NCBI GenBank assembly: GCA_022495005.1
Contig: JAGYXB010000796.1
Coordinates: forward strand, 186,001 to 250,000
Source of the DNA: Rhyacophila brunnea
Taxonomy: Eukaryota > Arthropoda > Insecta > Trichoptera > Rhyacophilidae
Length of the DNA: 64,000 nt
Direction: 5' to 3'
Positions 58,546-64,000 of this stretch are shown here, piece after piece. The notes beneath the pieces are model-generated. The model saw only the letters and a list, made by a program, of their open reading frames with translations, was not told where the DNA came from and did no database searches. A program made the translations under genes and the position numbers. How positions within the stretch are numbered: position 1 is the stretch's first letter; each line of letters opens with the position of its first letter.

Positions 58546-59115
58546 TGATTCTGTTTCCTTAAATACATTGTATCTTTTAGTTTCTTTGCGCTCGCCTGCC
58601 GTGTGACAATAAAAAGGATCTCTAATATTATTGATAAACGCACTCAATATTACAGTAATCTAGTAATTGACTCTGGATAAAATTCAGTTCGCGATCGAGA
58701 CAGCAATTTTGTTAGGTTTTCAAATTAAGTTGAGATCAAGTCGATTCACTGTGTGCGGTCTGTCTCAAAAAGAAAATGCTATTTTTAGTGTGGAAGTAGA
58801 TATTCGAAATGCAGGTGTAAATTAGAATTCTAAATTCAAATATGTGAATGAAGAATTAACAAAAATATTTTTCTAGAAAATGTCGTTTTTGTCGTTTATT
58901 CATGCGAATTCTTAGTAGGTAGTTGTAATTAAACGTTACGCATTAAATTGGTGAATGATGGTGATGATAATGACCCTCGAAATTGTACTAGAATGCTTCC
59001 TTCTAATATAAGAAGAAAAAAAAACATCATTTGAAATTCAATACGTTAGCAAATATTAATTGATAATTTAAAGACCACCTACTAACAATCTATAAGTGAA
59101 TGTATATGATCAAAT
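58546..59115. other. Unassigned AT-rich sequence
   Basis: 'aaacgcactcaatattacagta' at 58635 is similar to the right end of family I, too short to call. Confidence 0.35.
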
Positions 59116-59585
59116 TAGTGTCTCTCAAACTATGTGCCGCAAGAGGTTCCGGGTGTGACACGAAAGAATAAGTCTGAATATGCCGGTATTGTGTATTACA
59201 CTATATTTAGAATCGTGTGCAATTCTTTAATCAAAATAATAAATTTGTCAGAAGTGCAAAAAACAGTGAAAAACCTCGTCATCATTTTCCAGCACAATTA
59301 ACAGATGTACGAAAGGGATCATCATTGCTTTCGCAAGATGTGACGGTATCCGACATTAATGGTGAAAGAAAATTGGATAGACTTGAAAAATGATCCTGTG
59401 CACAAAACCTTGTTTTCTGAGCTAGAGTTGTAAGCATTTCGGATTACGGTTTGACGACAATATCTTCGATTAGCTAAAATATTATCTACTTAACAGTATT
59501 ATTTTATTGTTACCTACACTAGGATTCTAGTAATTTTTAGGGGATTTTTATTTGGTGTCCCACGAAACAAATTTACCTTCCACTG
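59116..59585. mobile_element. Decayed hAT-type element
   Basis: Left end TAGTGTCTCTCAAACTATGT followed by 'gccgcaagagg', a common hAT terminus. The right side has 'ggtgtcccacgaaac' and ends 'ccttccactg'. The flanks do not match, so the boundaries are approximate. Confidence 0.4.
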
Positions 59586-60008
59586 TGCCCAGAAAAATTC
59601 TGGATTCTGGAAAGTCTGGAAATACTGGATTAAAGGAATAACTCCAATCTGCTTCTAGAAAAAAACTAATTATATTATGTACCTGAGAGCCAATGTATCT
59701 TAAGTACGTAGGTACATAAAGAAGACTTTCGGGAAAACGCTAATGTACCTAAATGTACTTAAGGTTTTATGATTTTGTTCATTTTATAAACGTTTACTTC
59801 TGCCGTAAATCATTGCTGAATCATTCGATGAAAAGTATTGGACGTATACTTTTAATAGTGATTATTATTGTCATGTCGGTAAGGTTCATCACATACGTAG
59901 TGGTTATGTCATAATGAAATGTGTATGAGTGGATCCTGGCACACCACAAACAGACTGGAATATGAGCGACCTTATATTATTCAATTCAAGTTAAGGTAAG
60001 GATAAGGG

Positions 60009-60545
60009 TAGAGTTGGGTTTCGGGAATTTCCCGACGGGAATTCTCGAGACATTTTCGAAATTTTCAATCCCGAATCTCGAGAATTTAAATTTTTAACAT
60101 TTCTGGAAATCCTGGATCTCGAGAATCTTTTCTCGAGATTCGGGATTGCTTAATTATCAAATATTAATTGAAAAAAAGATTTTTATATATGAAAAAAGTA
60201 GACAGAAAACACAAAACGGTCAAAGACTGATCGAGGCATTTAACACAAGTAAGCCAACGTCGACTCAAAATGAGCGCAATTTTTCAACATCAGGGATTTT
60301 TGTATCTTAAAAACGTACGCGATTGTCAGATGTAGCGATTGACAGTCTGTGTTTTTTTAAATTCTATTTTAATAAGTAATGTTTTGAATTATTTTTGTTT
60401 TCCTACTTCTATTTGTTTGTCTTCTTACATAAATAAAAAAAATGGAATTTGTCTGTTTTTAACATTTTTACAGGTTTTTTTTTAAATTTCCCGATATCTG
60501 GAGAATTCTCGAGATTGAGATTTTCTCGGGAAATACCCAACACTA
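60009..60545 (+). mobile_element. hAT element with transposase remnant
   Basis: 537 bp with termini TAGAGTTGGGTTTCGGGA and, from the right, TAGTGTTGGGTATTTCCCGA. Flanks GATAAGGG (60001-60008) and GGTAAGGG (60546-60553) match at 7 of 8. The subterminal regions are full of CTCGAGA words. It carries the last part of a hAT transposase (60245-60379), so it is an internal deletion derivative of an autonomous element. Confidence 0.9.
60245..60379 (+). pseudogene. hAT transposase C-terminal dimerisation domain remnant
   Basis: The frame reads TSKPTSTQNERNFSTSGIFV, a stop at 60308-60310, then KRTRLSDVAIDSLCFFKFYF and a terminal stop at 60377-60379. This corresponds to the hATC motif '(P)aTSa.sERvFS.aG.i...kR.rLs...id.L.Flk'. 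The R of ER, the FS..G and the RLS are conserved. One premature stop in an otherwise readable domain suggests moderate age. The transposase core upstream is absent. Confidence 0.8.
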
Positions 60546-60553
60546 GGTAAGGG

Positions 60554-61530
60554 ATTATTCATGTATGACGTCATGCCTGAAGGGGTGGGGTCTGATATAA
60601 TGTGATGATCTGTGATGAAGAGATTTGGGGGGTGGGGGTTGTTGACGTAGAAAAGGTGACATTACAAACCCAACAAAATTTAAATAAATTACACTGAATC
60701 GATCATGTTCAACGAATTTGTTTTTAACATTTGTGGGAATAAAATTATAACCATTGGAAAGGGTCGGTAACAGTAGCTATAAATCGTATAGCGTTATTTA
60801 TGAACGGCCAGGGCATCGGGAAACCTAACCTGAGAAAACTGTTTGAGAACTCGTGTGTTAGCGACTAAAGTTATTAGAAATATTTTTTGCCATGTCAGGA
60901 AAATGTTTGTGGTCACGTGTTGCTGCTCACCGTTGTGAAGAGGGCGACATACGCGTTGGCCGGCAGATGTTTTCCGTCTATCAACACAGTGTCGGTATTT
61001 CAACAAATCGTCAAAACTTGCCTGACTTGTGGCATTGTAAAGGGGCCATTGCATTATTATTGATTGCAGTTTACAATGAAGAAATGCCAACAAGGTCACT
61101 CATATTTAATTAGTGCATTGCGAAATATTTAGTGCAGTGTTGGACATTTTAAAATAATGATATTTCATTTTAATTATCTATAATAATTCTTACTAAGCAT
61201 AGAATAAAGAATAAACGAAAACCATGACCACTGAAACAGACTTGAAACGCTGTGTATCTTCAATTTGCTGCAACTAAGTGTTTTACAGCGTGATGCAGAA
61301 ACAAAATTAGGTGCGTAAGTCCGTAAAATACGCGCCTAACTTTAAGAGGCTAATTTCAACGACCTAAGTTCAGTGAGAAAAACATTTATCGTTATTTTTA
61401 GAACGTCTGAGTGGAAGAGAGAAAGAACATGCAACGTATTTTCTTTTCAGAACAGCTGGTTAACGTCGACAACTCTGCATTACGCATTTAATCATTAGAT
61501 AATATGATAATAATTAATTAGTAATAACGC
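60554..61530. other. Unassigned sequence
   Basis: Overlapping frames on both strands at 60794-61113 (101 codons minus, 73 plus) lie in a less AT-rich stretch. Neither is recognised and they cannot both be real. A decayed exon or repeat is possible. Confidence 0.3.
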
Positions 61531-61640
61531 TTGTGCCCTATGACAGAGTTTTAGTTGGTAGAGAGCATGTCTGTAAGACCGTGGGTCGATGCATGTGTTC
61601 AATCCAAACCCAATACCCAATGGGTTGGGCGAATCGTTAA
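61531..61640 (+). repeat. tRNA-like SINE head or tRNA relic
   Basis: Contains an A-box-like TTAGTTGGTAGAGAGC, an anticodon-arm-like stretch, then a B-box-like GTGTTCAATCC at the expected distance. The arms do not pair well enough for a working tRNA. The following 'acccaatgggttgggcg' is a small hairpin. Confidence 0.4.
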
Positions 61641-61890
61641 TAAGCCTTCATTATAAAAAAAATGTTAATTAAGCTCGCTATGGAGGCCAATATAAAACTG
61701 GCGATTTTCTATACATATTTGTAGCAACATTCATACATGATAATATTAATAATGTGTACTTATACAAGTACCACTATTTTTTACTTGATGTAAATAAAAA
61801 CAACAATACTAAAATGTTATGTTATAACTTTTTTCCTTGATATTATCTACTAACCTAGGTATCTAATATATACCTAACCATATAATGTAT

Positions 61891-62512
61891 CAGTAGCGAA
61901 GGGTGGAGGTAGGCTGTTAAGATCCGCCATAAATAGTGCACATTAAACTTTGTTAGTCACACGTGTTTGTTTTTATTGAACTAAGACTATAATTTACAGA
62001 TGGTATTGGCTAGTTTTAAAAAACAATTAAACCCTGCCTAACCACACCATAATAGTTTTGGTATATTTTGGGTGTTACGACAAAATTGTACATTTTTTCA
62101 TTCATACTTATTAGAATTACATTAGAATGTACATTATAATTAGAATTAGAATACATATTACACATATTGTAGGGCTAATTTTTTTTTTAATTAATTAAGC
62201 AATTCCTAAACGCCCTAAACCAAACTATTATAGATAAAAAATATTATTCTATCTATAAAATATTCAAAGTTACGTAAGTATGGTTTAATTGTACTTATAA
62301 TTTTAAATATTTTATAGATAGACGAGTATTTTTTACTATTATTATATATTATGGCTTGGTTTTCGCAGGGTTTAAATGAATTTTAAAAAATAACCAACAC
62401 CATCTATAAATTTTAGTCTTATTTCAATGATACCAAATACGTACGACTGACAAAGTTTAGTGTGCACTGTTTATGGCGGATCTTAACAGCCTACACCCAC
62501 CCTTCGCCACTG
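61891..62512. mobile_element. Family C hAT-type long-TIR element, copy 3
   Basis: 622 bp. TAATGTAT is duplicated perfectly on both sides (61883-61890 and 62513-62520). Termini are CAGTAGCGAAGGGTGGAGG and, from the right, CAGTGGCGAAGGGTGGGTG. The two halves are inverted copies of each other over more than 200 bp, including GGCTGTTAAGATCCGCCATA in both arms and 'attaaaccctgc' further in. It is therefore almost entirely a foldback structure. Non-coding. It supplies the uninterrupted reference for the nested copy at 14159. Confidence 0.92.
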
Positions 62513-62520
62513 TAATGTAT

Positions 62521-63330
62521 CCATCACCCCGTTTTCCATTTTGGCGTTATAAATAATATGTAGGTACTCTGAATCTCTTCCCCGCACACGCGTTGTGCAA
62601 ACACAATATTGTACTAAGCACCAAATGATAATAAATCATAAAATGTATTATTATTTTATCAAAAAGTGCGCTTTTGTCCGCGTGTGTTAATATTTACTTG
62701 CGTTTATGTCCGATGCGCATTTTTCTTATAACTGTTTGCAACGAAGTCCAACAAGTTGGCTAGGAGTACGAGAAAAAAGTCAAGGCGTAGACCACGTGCT
62801 GATTGCCTGCGGCGGGCTTTTAATTCTTGTAGGTCATTCTGTACTCGCGTAGTATGAATGACATACAACTTCCAGTGGCGCCGACATCAGCCTTGTTGAG
62901 TTATGAAATCATGTTTTTCTATCAACACAAAGATGAGCCATCTGTTTTGGTTTTACAGGTGTACAACGGTAATCCAATCTGTTAACAAGAAATGTACCCA
63001 TGGTTACCAGATGGAAAAATCAGAATAGAGGACACATGCCTTAGAATAATGTTTTTTTTTAAAATTATGTATGTTCAATAATTAGAATGGTACATTCTTA
63101 AATCTTGTGAATTATTAGTTGAATAAAAGAAATAGTTAATTAAAATTATAAGCAAGTTCGAGTAAGTTACAACATAAAATATTGGAGAGATCCGTGACGT
63201 CGGTTAGTAATTAAAATAGTAGGTACCTACTTTGATTTAATAAACAAAAGCCGATTGCCAATAGTAGCTTGATTTGGGAGAGCGCTGATGAGCAGGTATT
63301 AAGGGCCAATAGTTAAAATTTGTTGTAATT
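62521..63330. other. Unassigned AT-rich sequence
   Basis: No feature recognised; 62640-62900 is somewhat less AT-rich. Confidence 0.35.
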
Positions 63331-63335
63331 ATTAT

Positions 63336-63410
63336 GTCACCTTGTAGCATAGTGGACGGGGTAAACCCAAGAGATGCAGTTTCGATTCCTGCTAGGTGTC
63401 TTACTTTTTT
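63336..63410 (+). repeat. tRNA-like sequence with T-run
   Basis: 'caccttgtagcatagtgg' begins an acceptor- and D-arm-like stretch, and 'gcagtttcgattcctgc' forms a good T arm with a B box. The ends CACCT and AGGTG pair. A TTTTTT run follows, as for polymerase III termination. The anticodon arm is abnormal, so a SINE head or tRNA pseudogene is more likely than a working tRNA. Confidence 0.4.
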
Positions 63411-63599
63411 CAAAAAGATTTTCTCTATTGGTTATAAAACAGTGTTTTTCAAAATTATATATATAGACGACATTATATTAGATTTAAAATGAAAAACAAT
63501 TAATTTTAATTGCTGACGATCAACTATTGACCGTCTGGGTCGACATGGATCGAGCTGCCGGAAGAGTGTCGGGAGTTATAGTCATAATTCTGCAATTAA

Positions 63600-63850
63600 T
63601 GATGTGATCTGTCAATATTCGGTATCATCGGGAGTTTAGTCAAGGCAGGAAGGAGCCTCTTGGCGTATGTCGAAAAGATGGCAAGCGGACTGGGTGGTAT
63701 CACGATGATTCCATGGAGGTGAAGGTAACGTATGGTTTTGATTGCAAGATGTATTGGATACTCTCGTGGCATCTCACCTAAATAAATCGGGTTCTGACAA
63801 AGCCAACAAACACAACTATCTGACACTAAATTATAATATCGTTTTGTCCC
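63600..63850 (+). pseudogene. Possible non-LTR reverse transcriptase fragment
   Basis: The plus frame around 63612-63720 reads FGIIGSLVKAGRSLLAYVEK then MASGLGGITMIPWR. This recalls the 'V..VEKMA.aLggLMPN.gGp' region C-terminal to the reverse transcriptase in R1/Jockey elements. The downstream 'gttttgattgcaagatgtattgg' could continue it in a shifted frame. The match is loose. A 107-codon minus frame over the same bases is a shadow. Confidence 0.3.
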
Positions 63851-64000
63851 CTGGGTTTCGAGACATTTGAAGTATGGAAGATGATTAGCTGAGATCTGAG
63901 AGTGTATTAACGAAATCAATCCTATTGGATTTTAATATAATTTATTTTTTAACATACATGCCAGGGGATATCTCTAATAATTTTCAACTTTTTGGTTCAT

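Noticed and set aside
63336..63410. Functional tRNA gene
   Set aside because: The T arm and acceptor ends look right, but the anticodon arm does not form a normal 5-bp stem and 7-base loop. Kept as a tRNA-like repeat.
1..64000. CRISPR arrays, bacterial operons, ribosome binding sites
   Set aside because: The window is eukaryotic. The only tandem repeats are short microsatellites and slippage duplications with no spacer structure.

Overview
The window reads as AT-rich arthropod, most likely insect, nuclear DNA with no complete host gene. Evidence for an insect: a mariner transposon, a tRNA-derived SINE family, non-LTR retrotransposon 3' ends of RTE-like and Jockey-like type, many 8-bp-duplicating hAT-type elements, short interstitial CCTAA/TTAGG runs, and frequent 'taggtacct' strings. 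A degenerate segment near 22.08 kb resembles a LINE-linked repeat common in moths and butterflies, so Lepidoptera is my first guess, held loosely. The open frames are short, and apart from transposon remnants none could be assigned to a known protein.

Layout. 1-9.8 kb: two TTAA-flanked or hAT-like MITEs (family A at 1042, family B at 2050), a family E repeat (2961), CTCGA-rich repeats (3.6 and 5.5 kb), a retroelement-like fragment (4.3 kb), and a decayed hAT with transposase remnants (6482-8069) nested in a longer family C element. 9.8-15.3 kb: a long-TIR element with a 9-bp duplication (9864-10244), two family A elements, one of which holds a nested hAT, and a three-level nest (family B in family C in a SINE). 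15.3-22 kb: mostly unassigned AT-rich DNA, with family G at 18965 and family E at 21606. 22-30 kb: a Jockey-like LINE 3' end, a full-length frameshifted mariner (24633-25931), a SINE, an inverted repeat built of short dyads (26626-27330), and a SINE split by a 1.66-kb TTAA-flanked insertion. 30-46 kb: foldback elements, family A, family I, an RTE-like LINE, and more hAT elements. 46-64 kb: family I, family B (one copy holding a LINE insert), a 238-bp palindrome, two family E copies in the same orientation, a hAT with a recognisable C-terminal dimerisation domain, and a family C copy with a perfect 8-bp duplication.

How it fits together: the DNA is best explained as intron or intergenic sequence built by successive transposon insertions. 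Several nests allow insertion order and target duplications to be read directly, because the host repeat is present elsewhere in the window uninterrupted. Three short open segments with plausible splice donors (31960-32319 minus, 47147-47287 minus, 57959-58018 plus) are the only host-exon candidates and are weak. Family letters A to R and X are labels used only in this annotation.
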